NCBI RefSeq assembly: GCF_014207655.1
Contig: NZ_JACHHJ010000001.1
Coordinates: forward strand, 1,054,001-1,118,000
Direction of reading: 5' to 3'
Source: Geomicrobium halophilum
GTDB taxonomy: Bacteria > Bacillota > Bacilli > Bacillales > Marinococcaceae
DNA: 64,000 nucleotides
Both the position numbers and the translations under genes were made by a program. Below the pieces are notes generated by a model, which was given only the letters and a program-made list of their open reading frames with translations, did no database searches and had not been told where the DNA came from. Positions 53,115-62,276 of this stretch are shown piece after piece (within the stretch, counting starts at the first letter, position 1; each line of letters opens with the position of its first letter).

Positions 53115-55536
53115 AAAGTATCTTGATTTACCGCTTGAAGAGGTGATTGGAGACCGTTTTGGGCGCTACAGTAAATACATTATTCAAGAGCGGGCACTCC
53201 CTGACGCAAGAGATGGTCTTAAACCTGTTCAACGACGGATCCTTTACGCCATGCTGAAAGACAATAACACTGCTGATAAACCATTCCGAAAATCAGCAAA
53301 GACTGTCGGTAATGTGATTGGGAATTATCATCCGCACGGGGATTCGTCCGTCTACGAAGCCCTCGTAAGGATGAGTCAAGCATGGAAAATTCGACATGGT
53401 CTTGTGGAAATGCACGGAAATAACGGTTCAATCGATGGCGATCCACCAGCGGCGATGAGGTATACAGAAGCGCGCATTTCCGCCTTAGCCCAGGAAATGC
53501 TTCAGGATATTGGGAAGGGCACTGTAGAGTTTATTCCCAATTTCGATGATACAGCAGAAGAACCTGTCGTTTTACCTGCTCATTTTCCAAGCTTGCTTGT
53601 AAATGGCTCGACAGGGATTTCTTCAGGATACGCGACTGATATCCCGCCCCACAATTTAGGAGAAGTCATCGATGCCGCGATTCAACTTCTCGACCATCCA
53701 GATAGTCCTTTAGAAACGCTTCTCTCCTTCATTAAAGGTCCGGACTTCCCGGGGGGCGGTACGATTCAGGGCGTAAAGAACTTGAAACAAGCTTATGAGA
53801 CAGGAAAAGGAAAGATCGTTTTACGTGGGACAGCTAACATTGAAACGCTGCGCGGCGGGAGAGAGCAAATTGTCATTTCCGAAATTCCCTACGAAGTTGT
53901 AAAAGCGAACCTCGTTAAGCGTATAGATGAAATCCGTTTTGATAAAAAAATCGACGGCATTGCTGAAGTTCGGGATGATACGGATCGTTCCGGTTTACAG
54001 GTCGTTGTAGAGTTAAAAAAAGAAGCCGATGCGCAAAGTATCCTTAACTATCTTTATAAAAACACCGATTTGCAAGTTACCTATAATTTCAATATGGTTG
54101 CGATTGCTGAAAAAGCCCCACAACTGCTTGGTTTAAAGTCATTGTTGTCTGCTTATATTGACCATCAAAAGGAAGTGGTCATTAACCGCAGTCGATATGA
54201 ACTAGATCAAGCAACAAAGCGGCAGCACATTGTTGAAGGATTAATGAAAGCAATCAGCGTTCTTGATGAATTAATCTCCCTTATTCGACAATCTAATGAC
54301 AAGGGTGATGCGAAACAGAACATCACCCAAGCATTTGGCTTTACTGAAGCACAAGCTGAAGCAATCGTAAATTTACAACTTTACAGATTAACGAATACAG
54401 ATATCGAGACACTTGAAAATGAAGCCGAATCATTAGAGCAAACAATTCAACACCTCAACGAAATCTTAAATAGTCCTAAAAAACTTGTACAAACCATCAA
54501 AAAAGGCCTGAAATCAATCAAAAAGACATACGCTGATGAAAGACGAACGAGGATAGAGGATGAGATTGAAGAGCTGAAAATTGACTTACAAGTGATGATC
54601 CCTTCCGAAGAGGTATTTGTGACAGTTAGCCGGGATGGGTATGTAAAGCGCACGAGCACACGTTCATACAGCGCTTCTAACGATGAACGACCGGGGATGA
54701 AAGATACGGATGATCTACAATTTTTTCAAGAAATGAATACGACCGAGACATTACTTGTATTCACGTCACATGGGCATTACGTATATATTCCCGTACATCA
54801 ACTCCCTGACATCCGATGGAAAGACAATGGGCAACATATCGGCAACCTTGTGTCCCTTGATCAAGATGATCATATTGTACGCGCCATTCCTATCCGTTCA
54901 TTTAGTGAGGAGCAGTATTTGATTTTCTTTACGAAAAATGGGATAGCCAAACGTTCCTTGTTAAAGGATTATCAAGCTCAACGCTCTTCACGAGCACTGA
55001 TTGCTGTCAAGTTAAAAGAAAAGGACACCCTGATTGATGTTGTATTGACCGATGGAACTCATGACATCTTCTTCGCAACAAAACAAGGTTATGGGCTTCG
55101 TTTTGCAGAAACAGATGTTAATGTCGTTGGACTACGAACTGCTGGTGTCAAAGGAATTGCTTTAAAAGATGGAGATGAAGTGGTTTCTGCTTTTACAGCT
55201 TCCCAGGAGGAAGAGGGATATCTCTATTCCGTTTCTCAACGGGGCGCGGTGAAAAAAATGAAATGGGATCAGTTTCCTAAAAGCAGCCGTTCGAAACGTG
55301 GTCTAACTATGTTACGGGAACTGAAAAAAAACCCCCACGTCTTAGTAGATATAACGAAGGCGACTACCCAAGACGTGTTAATGCTGCAAACTGAGGATGA
55401 AGTGATCCATGCCATTTCAGGCAAGGACATTCGTAATTATGATCGCTACCAAACAGGAAGTTATGTGTTAGACACTGATACCCACGGTGCAGTCAAGCAC
55501 ATGTGGCGATATGTAGATCACGAAACGACAGAATAA
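53101..55536 (+). CDS. parC: DNA topoisomerase IV subunit A
   Basis: ParC is the DNA cleavage-religation subunit. The active-site Tyr is Tyr121 in AAMRYTEARIS. The quinolone-resistance region reads HPHGDSSVYEALVR, i.e. with the Ser and Glu of susceptible Gram-positive enzymes. A long coiled coil (about 370-480) and C-terminal beta-propeller blades follow. Translation starts at GTG 53101 after GAGGAGGAAG, inside the end of parE. The length of 811 aa is normal. No damage is visible. Confidence 0.95.
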   Translation: MPEAEKYLDLPLEEVIGDRFGRYSKYIIQERALPDARDGLKPVQRRILYAMLKDNNTADKPFRKSAKTVGNVIGNYHPHGDSSVYEALVRMSQAWKIRHGLVEMHGNNGSIDGDPPAAMRYTEARISALAQEMLQDIGKGTVEFIPNFDDTAEEPVVLPAHFPSLLVNGSTGISSGYATDIPPHNLGEVIDAAIQLLDHPDSPLETLLSFIKGPDFPGGGTIQGVKNLKQAYETGKGKIVLRGTANIETLRGGREQIVISEIPYEVVKANLVKRIDEIRFDKKIDGIAEVRDDTDRSGLQVVVELKKEADAQSILNYLYKNTDLQVTYNFNMVAIAEKAPQLLGLKSLLSAYIDHQKEVVINRSRYELDQATKRQHIVEGLMKAISVLDELISLIRQSNDKGDAKQNITQAFGFTEAQAEAIVNLQLYRLTNTDIETLENEAESLEQTIQHLNEILNSPKKLVQTIKKGLKSIKKTYADERRTRIEDEIEELKIDLQVMIPSEEVFVTVSRDGYVKRTSTRSYSASNDERPGMKDTDDLQFFQEMNTTETLLVFTSHGHYVYIPVHQLPDIRWKDNGQHIGNLVSLDQDDHIVRAIPIRSFSEEQYLIFFTKNGIAKRSLLKDYQAQRSSRALIAVKLKEKDTLIDVVLTDGTHDIFFATKQGYGLRFAETDVNVVGLRTAGVKGIALKDGDEVVSAFTASQEEEGYLYSVSQRGAVKKMKWDQFPKSSRSKRGLTMLRELKKNPHVLVDITKATTQDVLMLQTEDEVIHAISGKDIRNYDRYQTGSYVLDTDTHGAVKHMWRYVDHETTE

Positions 55537-55567
55537 ATGATATGCATCGATGAAAGGACGAAGCGTT

Positions 55568-56083
55568 ATGAAAGCCGGCACGCATCTCGTCGGCGCACTA
55601 GCTGCGGCCAGTGCTTCTGACATGCTCGCCCCTGGCTCTTTAATATCAAACGGTGGCTGGGGGTGGGAAACTGGCGTTTTTTTTGCGGCCTCACTAATCG
55701 GAGGGCTGCTTCCTGATATTTGCCACCCACAATCGAAAGCTGGCAGGCGGGTCCCTATTTCTTCACGGATTATCCGGAGAATCTTTGGTCATCGTACTTT
55801 TACTCACAGCCTGATTTTTCTTATATTAGTTGCTGTCCTCACCGGACTTATTCCGGGAACGGCGGGAGAAATGTTCCAGTCAGGGGTTTTTATCGGAATG
55901 GTGAGCCATTATATATTGGATATGCTTACATCACGAGGAATTAAGCTCTTTTACCCTGTAGATGTAACGATCCGATCCCCTTTTCATACTCGTACAGGTT
56001 CATGGCTAGGGGAGGGGAGTGTAAATTTACTTTGTCTCGTTTGGATTAGTTACTATGGTCTTTCCGTAACAGGGTTAAGTTAG
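55568..56083 (+). CDS. membrane-bound metal-dependent hydrolase (YdjM family)
   Basis: The 171-aa membrane protein has four to five helices and the family pattern AGTHLVGALAAA at the N-terminus, LLPDICHPQSKAGRR near residue 52, and HRTFTHSLIFLI near residue 78. Its conserved His and Asp residues could bind a metal. No physiological substrate is established for this family. I start it at ATG 55568, about 9 nt after GAAAGGACG; the ATG at 55550 has no ribosome-binding site. It lies 31 bp after parC and may be cotranscribed. Confidence 0.82.
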   Translation: MKAGTHLVGALAAASASDMLAPGSLISNGGWGWETGVFFAASLIGGLLPDICHPQSKAGRRVPISSRIIRRIFGHRTFTHSLIFLILVAVLTGLIPGTAGEMFQSGVFIGMVSHYILDMLTSRGIKLFYPVDVTIRSPFHTRTGSWLGEGSVNLLCLVWISYYGLSVTGLS

Positions 56084-56107
56084 TTAAAATAGCATTAGCA
56101 AATCTCT

Positions 56108-56133
56108 GGGTCTCATTCGGGAGACCCTTCCTT
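56108..56133 (+). terminator. terminator candidate
   Basis: GGGTCTC (56108-56114) pairs with GAGACCC (56121-56127) around a 6-nt loop; the following TTCCTTAT is only moderately T-rich. Confidence 0.6.
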
Positions 56134-56203
56134 ATGCATTATGAATTCCCTCAGCGATCTCCGATCATCCTGCTGAAGTTATAGTGATTAGAGGGGGAGG
56201 ACT

Positions 56204-56785
56204 ATGAGCAACCAGGAAAAAGAAATTAAAAACTATTTTGACTATGTAGACCGAAGCTTCTATATGGATAAAAACAAAGAGATGGCTCGCCAAAACCACG
56301 CAATATCGATCGGGCACGGGCAAACCATTTCCCAACCATCACTTGTTTTAAAAATGACGTTAGCATTAGACCTTCAACCTGAATCCAACGTTTTGGAAAT
56401 CGGTACGGGATCAGGGTTTCAAACGGATATACTGGCGACTTTTTCGGACTCGGTATATACAGTGGAACGAATTAAACCCCTGCAAGAACGAGCGAAAGAG
56501 AAATTGGAAGCAAGAAACATCTCTAACGTTCAATTTAAACTAGGAGACGGGAGCGTCGGTTGGAAAGAATACGCTCCATATGATCGGATCATGGTCACCG
56601 CCGCTGCCTCAGAAGTTCCCGATGAACTTATCGAACAATTGAGTAACAAAGGCAAAATGTTAATCCCCATAGGGAGTTCGTTTGACCAAGATTTAACGCT
56701 TATACACAAAGATGAAGACGGGAAGATCACATCAGAATTTATCGAAAAAGTGGTTTTCGTAAGGCTTCATGGAAAGTATGATTAA
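56204..56785 (+). CDS. pcm: protein-L-isoaspartate O-methyltransferase-like enzyme
   Basis: This SAM-dependent enzyme methylates isoaspartyl residues as the first step of protein repair. The substrate loop is SIGHGQTISQPSLV, the SAM motif is VLEIGTGSGFQTDILA, and YDRIMVTAAASEVP plus GKMLIPIG are the later family motifs. At 193 aa it is close to the usual length. GGGGGAGG about 5 nt upstream supports ATG 56204. The N-terminal 30 residues are more hydrophilic than in E. coli Pcm. Neighbouring surE, common in proteobacteria, is absent. Confidence 0.88.
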   Translation: MSNQEKEIKNYFDYVDRSFYMDKNKEMARQNHAISIGHGQTISQPSLVLKMTLALDLQPESNVLEIGTGSGFQTDILATFSDSVYTVERIKPLQERAKEKLEARNISNVQFKLGDGSVGWKEYAPYDRIMVTAAASEVPDELIEQLSNKGKMLIPIGSSFDQDLTLIHKDEDGKITSEFIEKVVFVRLHGKYD

Positions 56786-56846
56786 AAACATTGAAGATCG
56801 AAGCACAAACACATGACAACAAATTGGTGATGAGGGGAGTTTGAAA

Positions 56847-57590
56847 GTGAACCAAAAAGTGATGGGGATCGGTTGGGATGTCGGAGGATGGATGGGAAGT
56901 AATCATGGTGTGGCTATTTGTGAATGGGAACCAAAAACGAATGTCGTTTATTGGAGAGGAGCACCTACTGAAATTTCGATTCCCAAAAAAGGTTGGCTAT
57001 CCCTGCAACAATTGGTTGACGTAGTCGATCAAACGATTAATATTCAGTCTAACAAAAACATCGTAATAGGAGTGGACGCACCACTAGGCTACCCAAAAGA
57101 ATTTGTGCGGCTATTACATGGAAAAACAAAGTCAATGCAAAAGCCCGAAAAGGAGATATACAACCCACTTGCTTACCGATATACAGATCAAGTCATTTAT
57201 AGTCGCTTAGGAAAAAAACCATTATCTGCTGCTTTTGACCGTATTGGAAACAATGCATCTGTCGCCATGTTCCATACACAATTATGGGAAAAAGAACATA
57301 ATTTCAAAATTGAGCCCTTTGGACATACGGACAATAACCATGATCGTTTCATTATAGAAACATATCCTGCATTGGCAAAAGAAACCCAACAGTCTGCCGT
57401 CAATAAAAGCTTAAGAAAGTATTTACCTTCCTATGTAAAAGTAGGAACAGATGCTTATGATGCTTGTATATGTGCCCTTTATGCCGTCGCTTATCGTACA
57501 GATGGAGCGCTGTTACCTAAACTGGAACACCCTCCAGAACATGCAAAACAAGTGGCAAAAGAAGAGGGTTGGATCTATTATTTTTCCTGA
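56847..57590 (+). CDS. DUF429-type protein (predicted RNase H-like fold)
   Basis: The 247-aa soluble protein has the DUF429 pattern: GIGWDVGGW at the N-terminus, IVIGVDAPLGYPKEF in the middle, IIETYPALAKET, and GTDAYDACICALYAVAYRTDG near the C-terminus. The conserved acidic residues in these motifs suggest an RNase H-like nuclease fold, but no activity is established for the family. I start it at GTG 56847, 7 nt after GAGGGGAG; the TTG at 56841 is only 1 nt from that site. It lies 61 bp after the isoaspartyl methyltransferase gene and may be cotranscribed with it. Confidence 0.75.
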   Translation: MNQKVMGIGWDVGGWMGSNHGVAICEWEPKTNVVYWRGAPTEISIPKKGWLSLQQLVDVVDQTINIQSNKNIVIGVDAPLGYPKEFVRLLHGKTKSMQKPEKEIYNPLAYRYTDQVIYSRLGKKPLSAAFDRIGNNASVAMFHTQLWEKEHNFKIEPFGHTDNNHDRFIIETYPALAKETQQSAVNKSLRKYLPSYVKVGTDAYDACICALYAVAYRTDGALLPKLEHPPEHAKQVAKEEGWIYYFS

Positions 57591-57673
57591 ATCCGAATAG
57601 GGGAGGAAATACACAGATCATAACGTTTTAGCTACTCCAGGAATCGTGTGCGATACCTTCAATGTGAAAGAAA

Positions 57674-57716
57674 AGAAGCCACTATACCAGTGAGTGGTAT
57701 TATAGTGGCTTCTTTA
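57674..57716. terminator. bidirectional terminator between the DUF429 gene and ahpF
   Basis: AGAAGCCACTATA (57674-57686) pairs with TATAGTGGCTTCT (from about 57700), and ATACCA/TGGTAT extends the stem inward. T and A tails serve both converging genes. Confidence 0.85.
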
Positions 57717-57723
57717 TTGGGGA

Positions 57724-59265
57724 TTAAGCATTTACAGGGTTTCGAATAAGATGATCGAAAGCAGACAAAGATGCGTTCGCGCCTTCTCCCATCGAAATAA
57801 TAATCTGATTGTATGGAACGTCTGTGCAGTCGCCTGCTGCAAACAATCCTGGCACATTGGTAGCACCATGCTTATCTATCACAACTTCACCCATGTGATT
57901 AAGTTCTACTGAATCGTCTAGAAAATCAGTGTTCGGAAGCAGGCCGATTTGAACGAACACACCTTGTAGTGCAATGTCTTTTTCCTCACCAGTATTACGA
58001 TCAATATAAGTGAGGCCATCAACATTGTCTGTGCCTGTGATTTCTGTTGTTTGAGCGTTTGTAATAACATCAACATTTGGCAAGCTGTGGATTCGATCTT
58101 GCAATACATCATCTGCTTTAAGTTCCGAGGAGAACTCGAGGACCGTCACATGCTTGACGATACCTGCAAGGTCGATGGCCGCCTCAATACCGGAGTTACC
58201 GCCACCGATCACAGCGACGTCCTTTCCTTCAAAGATTGGGCCATCGCAGTGTGGACAGTAGGCGACACCTTTGTTTTTGAATGCTTCTTCGCCCGGTACA
58301 CCGATATTTCGCCAGCGTGCACCTGTTGAGACGATCACTGTTTTACTCTGTAACACAGCGCCGTTTTCTAATTCAACTTCGAATAGATCCTTTTTTCTAA
58401 GGTCAATGACACGCTGTAAATTCATGACATCAATATCGTAATCTTTCACGTGTTCTTCAAGACCCGCCGCAAATTTAGGGCCTTCGGTCTTTTTGACACT
58501 GATGAAGTTCTCAATATTTAATGTGTCAAGAACTTGCCCACCGAAGCGCTCTGCAACAATGCCTGTACGAATTCCTTTGCGTGCTGCATAAATGGCGGAG
58601 CTTGCTCCGGATGGACCGCCTCCGACAACGAGAACATCGAATGGATCTTTATTTGACAGTTCAGAGGCATCTAATCCACTGCCCAGATTATTAAGGATTT
58701 CTTCCATGGTCATCCGACCACTGCCAAAGGATTCACCGTTTAGATAGACCGTTGGTACTGCCATGACGTTATTGCTTTCTGCCTCTTCTTTATAAGCAGC
58801 TCCGTCAATCATCGTGTGCGTAATCTTCGGATTGAGTACACTCATGGTATTAAGTGCTTGTACCACATCCGGGCAATTGTGGCAGGAAAGACTGACGTAG
58901 GTTTCAAAGTGGTGTGTCTCATCGATGTTTTTAATCTGATCAATAAGATTCTCATCAATTTTTGGCGGTCGACCACTAACTTGCAGTAATGCAAGGACTA
59001 GCGATGTGAATTCATGACCTAAAGGAACACCAGCAAACGTTATGCCAGAATCTTCTCCCACACGGTTGACAGAAAAGCTTGGTGTTCTTGATAGCGCTGC
59101 TTTCTCAACGGAAATCTTCGAAGACATAGCAGACAGCTCATCAAGAAGCGACAGCATTTCAGTAGACGTGTCGTCTGAACCTGCATTGACCTTAATAACA
59201 ATATCGTTTTCTAATAGCTGCATGTATTGGTCTAATTGTGATTTAATATCTGCTTCAAGAACCAT
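57724..59265 (-). CDS. ahpF: alkyl hydroperoxide reductase subunit F
   Basis: AhpF passes electrons from NADH through FAD and two dithiols to AhpC. The N-terminal tandem thioredoxin-like domain has the CHNC pair in SLSCHNCPDVV near residue 126. The FAD motif is VVGGGPSGASSAIYAARKG, the redox pair is CPHC in AYCPHCDGPIFEG, and GLFAAGDCTDVPYNQ is the C-terminal FAD contact. I start it at ATG 59265 (MVLEADIKSQLDQYM), 8 nt after AAGGAG; the in-frame GTG at 59274 overlaps that site, and the Bacillus protein begins at the same place. It lies 12 bp after ahpC. Confidence 0.95.
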   Translation of the reverse strand: MVLEADIKSQLDQYMQLLENDIVIKVNAGSDDTSTEMLSLLDELSAMSSKISVEKAALSRTPSFSVNRVGEDSGITFAGVPLGHEFTSLVLALLQVSGRPPKIDENLIDQIKNIDETHHFETYVSLSCHNCPDVVQALNTMSVLNPKITHTMIDGAAYKEEAESNNVMAVPTVYLNGESFGSGRMTMEEILNNLGSGLDASELSNKDPFDVLVVGGGPSGASSAIYAARKGIRTGIVAERFGGQVLDTLNIENFISVKKTEGPKFAAGLEEHVKDYDIDVMNLQRVIDLRKKDLFEVELENGAVLQSKTVIVSTGARWRNIGVPGEEAFKNKGVAYCPHCDGPIFEGKDVAVIGGGNSGIEAAIDLAGIVKHVTVLEFSSELKADDVLQDRIHSLPNVDVITNAQTTEITGTDNVDGLTYIDRNTGEEKDIALQGVFVQIGLLPNTDFLDDSVELNHMGEVVIDKHGATNVPGLFAAGDCTDVPYNQIIISMGEGANASLSAFDHLIRNPVNA

Positions 59266-59277
59266 TGGTTGCACTCC

Positions 59278-59841
59278 TTAGATTTTACCTACAAGATCTA
59301 GACTCGGCGTAAGTGTTTCAGAGCCTTCCTCCCATTTTGCAGGGCAAACTTCACCTGGGTTGTTGCGTACATATTGCGCAGCTTTGATTTTGTTAACAAG
59401 TGTGCTTGCGTCGCGGCCAATGCCGCCTGCATTAATTTCAACCGTTTGAATGACGCCGTCTGGGTCAATGATGAAAGTACCACGATCTGCAAGGCCACTT
59501 TCTTCATCTAGTACTTGGAAGTTTCGGGAAATCGTTTGCGAAGGATCACCAATCATCGGATAAGTGATTTTACCGATTTTTTCCGAACTGTCATGCCAGC
59601 CTTTGTGTACAAAATGCGTATCAGTTGAAACAGAGTACACTTCAGCACCAAGCGCTTTTAAGTCTTCGTATTGATTTTGCAGATCTTCTAACTCTGTTGG
59701 GCATACGAAACTAAAATCTGCCGGATAAAAGCAGATAACATTCCATTGCCCTTTAAAGTTCTCATCTGTAACCTCGATGAATTCACCATTTTTATATGCT
59801 TGTGCAGTAAATGGTTGTACCTCTGTACCGATTAATGACAT
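59278..59841 (-). CDS. ahpC: alkyl hydroperoxide reductase subunit C (peroxiredoxin)
   Basis: AhpC is a 2-Cys peroxiredoxin that reduces peroxides and is recycled by AhpF. The peroxidatic Cys47 is in [10 protein letters not shown], and the resolving Cys166 is in [11 protein letters not shown]. The GGIG motif of robust (oxidation-sensitive) peroxiredoxins is present in [20 protein letters not shown] about 7 nt upstream supports ATG 59841. It heads the ahpC-ahpF operon behind a promoter with a PerR-like box. The length of 187 aa is standard. Confidence 0.96.
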   Translation of the reverse strand: MSLIGTEVQPFTAQAYKNGEFIEVTDENFKGQWNVICFYPADFSFVCPTELEDLQNQYEDLKALGAEVYSVSTDTHFVHKGWHDSSEKIGKITYPMIGDPSQTISRNFQVLDEESGLADRGTFIIDPDGVIQTVEINAGGIGRDASTLVNKIKAAQYVRNNPGEVCPAKWEEGSETLTPSLDLVGKI

Positions 59842-59900
59842 TGTGCATCATCCTCCTAGGTGTTTTAGTCTAAAATGAAGTGTGAACTCTAACAATAACT

Positions 59901-59930
59901 ATTATAACCACATAATCATTATTAAATCAA
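59901..59930 (-). promoter_or_regulatory. ahpCF promoter with PerR-like box
   Basis: On the minus strand TTGATT (59930-59925) and a perfect TATAAT (59906-59901) are 18 bp apart. The spacer holds ACATAATCATTATTA (59910-59924, plus strand), which matches 11 of 14 defined positions of the Bacillus PerR box TTATAAT-N-ATTATAA. Peroxide induction through PerR is therefore likely. Confidence 0.65.
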
Positions 59931-60065
59931 CATTATAAACAGATTTTGTGATCGTTGCTTTTACACCATAGCAGTGACCCATTCATCTGAAACGTGATTG
60001 GCACTCACACTCTTTCTAAATAGGGATTGTAGAGCATTAAGGTATAAAATGCAAGAAAGGTGCTC

Positions 60066-60102
60066 GGTAGCCCTAATGGAGGCGCTACCAGATTATTTTT
60101 TC
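60066..60102 (+). terminator. terminator-like hairpin of an unassigned transcript
   Basis: GGTAGC (60066-60071) pairs with GCTACC (60084-60089) and a T-rich tail (ATTATTTTTTC) follows. No gene is seen upstream on this strand, so it may end a small RNA or be a relic. Confidence 0.42.
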
Positions 60103-60695
60103 ACCATATTTTAAACATTATAATTTTTTTAGAGCGCCTTCATTATCAATTGACCGCACGATTTTCTCAATTGAAGCGATAGAAAATAAAAAATCAAACA
60201 TACATGTAAAGAAGCGGAACATTTAAAGATGTTGGAATTCAGGTGAGTTGCCGATAAGCACATAATAGCGGAGCCGGACACAGCACTAACTATGAACAAA
60301 ATGGGAAGAAAAGATTACCTCGAACATTATTGGACTGGTAGCTTTTGTAAGGCTTGTCAAAGGAGGACGAGAGATGAGAGTAAGGGCGAGAATGTAAGAG
60401 TCGATTCCATCGATCAAGAAATTTTATCGATAATGAAAATCATTGTTGATAAAAAACAAAAGGTTCAAAAACTCATAACCAAAAATTGATTTGAAATTTG
60501 TAAGGACCCTTAGAAATGTATGGTTTGATCGAGTGAGATATTTACTATATACAAATTTATACGGAAGTTGCGTCCTGGGAAATTACAAACCTTCAGAAAC
60601 AAGTGGAAGGTGAAAAAGGATATGATCAGTCAACAGATCGAATAACTATGCGAAAACGATCGTTGACGATCCCGCCTCCTCCGATTTTTAATTTA

Positions 60696-60727
<32 letters not shown>

Positions 60728-60861
60728 ATTTCGATGTTATCGCTTTGCTAAACTCCCTCTGCATGTGATTCTTTCTATATGTAAATACATACTCTCCTCC
60801 TCCCCCCCTCCAATCAGCTAACACTGATTTTTTCAGCAACTCTATACATATTTGTGTTAAC

Positions 60862-60893
60862 AAAAACATTGCCGTGCCTTATGCACGACAATG
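60862..60893 (-). terminator. minus-strand terminator without a clear gene
   Basis: CATTG-c-CGTGC (60867-60877) and GCACG-a-CAATG (60883-60893) form a stem of two 5-bp blocks with one mismatch and a 5-nt loop. On the minus strand it is followed by TTTTTG. A 100-codon minus-strand frame ends in its loop but has no start signals. Confidence 0.6.
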
Positions 60894-61206
60894 CTCGTCT
60901 TTATCACCTGTTAATTTCCCAAAAAACAAATCTTTCTTTCGTAACATCGACCACGACGAACTCAATACAACGAAAGCCCTTCCTTCTCTTTCGTCATTGC
61001 GGCTCCGATGACCGCGCCATTTGAATTGAGTTTGCGTATCTTCCATTATTGAAGTATTATGAGCGTGCATTTTAGGTGGGAATGGAAGCGGAAAATGAGA
61101 GGTGATTTTCGAAGGCATTGGTATACGGGGAGTATAATATACCAATATATAAAGGATACAGAACGGAAAGTAAAAAGTCAAACTTTGTTTGAGGGATTAA
61201 AGTTGA

Positions 61207-62115
61207 TCATAAAGCCCATTTTCGATCTTTTGTAAAAGAAACAGAAAGCCATTTCAGATGTGCATCAACATCAAGTTGCCCATTTAATTCTTCCCTGACC
61301 CTGTCAAAATCATCTACGCTCTGTGTCATTGTGGCCTCATTTAAAACAAAGTCAATTTCAATAAAAAGGGTTAGTTTTTCCTACCTTCGTTACCCTCGTA
61401 AATTCTTCATCAATGTTGTGTTTATCCTTCACTCGTTGTACAACTTTTTCTATATGGTTTTGAATATGAGTGTAGGGAGCCATCCATAACAACTCTCTGG
61501 CATTTCTCATTAGCATTCGAGAAGGGATTTTTAAAAAATAAAGTGATGCTAGCATGACCATGACCGGGTCAATATATAGAGATAGGAATGAAAACGTCGT
61601 CTGATTCAGCAAGAAGGCAATAATAAATCCTGAGAAAACAGCTACACTCAATATCATGTCCATTAACCATTCAGCAGTTTCGGCTTTCAAAAGTTCAGAA
61701 TTACCGTGATTGTTCCTAATAATGATATAAATAAATCCGCACAAAACAGTGGTAACTAAACCATAGATGACACTATGACCTATAGCAACATCTCGACCCC
61801 CTCTAAACAAATCAATAACTGAAGTCGAAATGGCGAATAGACACATCGTTATAATAGCACTTGACTTGAATGTAATAACCAGGGGTTCAATGACATCCTT
61901 TCCAAAATGAAATCGCTCTTTGTCTTCTCTTAGTATGTAGGAATTAGCAGCTAATGACAATAACGTTAAACCAATGCTAATAAACGAATATAGCCCATCA
62001 AAAATGATCATTTTTGATGGGCTACAATCCCCCAAATAATCCCCATGACAGCAAAGATCACAGAACCTAGAACGGATATTTTTAATATCTTAGAATTTTG
62101 ATTTTTGGTTCGCAT
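61207..62115 (-). pseudogene. cation diffusion facilitator family transporter, two compensating frameshifts
   Basis: Read on the minus strand, an N-terminal frame from ATG 62115 (MRTKNQNSKILKISVLGSVI, AAGGG 7 nt upstream) ends at a TGA near 62010, the main body continues in another frame (MIIFDGLYSFISIGLTLLSL, ending VGKTNPFY at 61358), and the tail is back in the first frame (FIEIDFVLNEATMTQS, ending KWLSVSFTKDRKWAL at 61207). The shifts are one base too few near 62011-62034 and one too many at the A5G3 run 61363-61370. Together the span is 909 nt, exactly 303 codons, the usual CDF length. Body features are five membrane helices and a GGRD segment. It is either a recent pseudogene or carries two sequencing errors. 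Confidence 0.85.
61991..62024. repeat. 34-bp perfect palindrome without a loop
   Basis: Bases 61991-62007 (beginning TAGCCCATC) are the exact reverse complement of 62008-62024 (ending GATGGGCTA), with the centre at TGATCA. It lies inside the CDF gene at the point where the reading frame changes. The half encoding IIFDGL is genuine conserved coding sequence; the other half is its inverted copy. Confidence 0.93.
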
Positions 62116-62276
62116 ACTCAGCCCTTACTTTCTTATTAATCTCACGGGAATTGTTATTTAGGATAACCGTCTCCGATACTTTTATTCTAGCAGTAAAGAT
62201 CTGAAGTACATTAGAGCTCTCGTCAACGCAAATTGACGGCCGCCTCAGTTTCAGCACGCCGCCATATCATATTTAA

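Noticed and set aside
51123-55536. gyrB-gyrA instead of parE-parC
   Set aside because: The sequence follows Bacillus ParE and ParC through the whole length (for example LSGKLTPAQSRNP in ParE), the upstream yneT-like gene fits the parE neighbourhood, and no dnaA-dnaN-recF context is present.
60292-60489. 65-codon plus-strand open frame (MNKMGRKDYLEHYW start)
   Set aside because: No ribosome-binding site or promoter, and no recognisable family. It may be a relic, so it is mentioned only within the gene-poor region.
60879-61181. 100-codon minus-strand open frame
   Set aside because: It has no ribosome-binding site before any of its possible starts, a composition unlike the neighbouring genes in its first half, and ends in a terminator loop by chance position; I treat it as non-coding or decayed.
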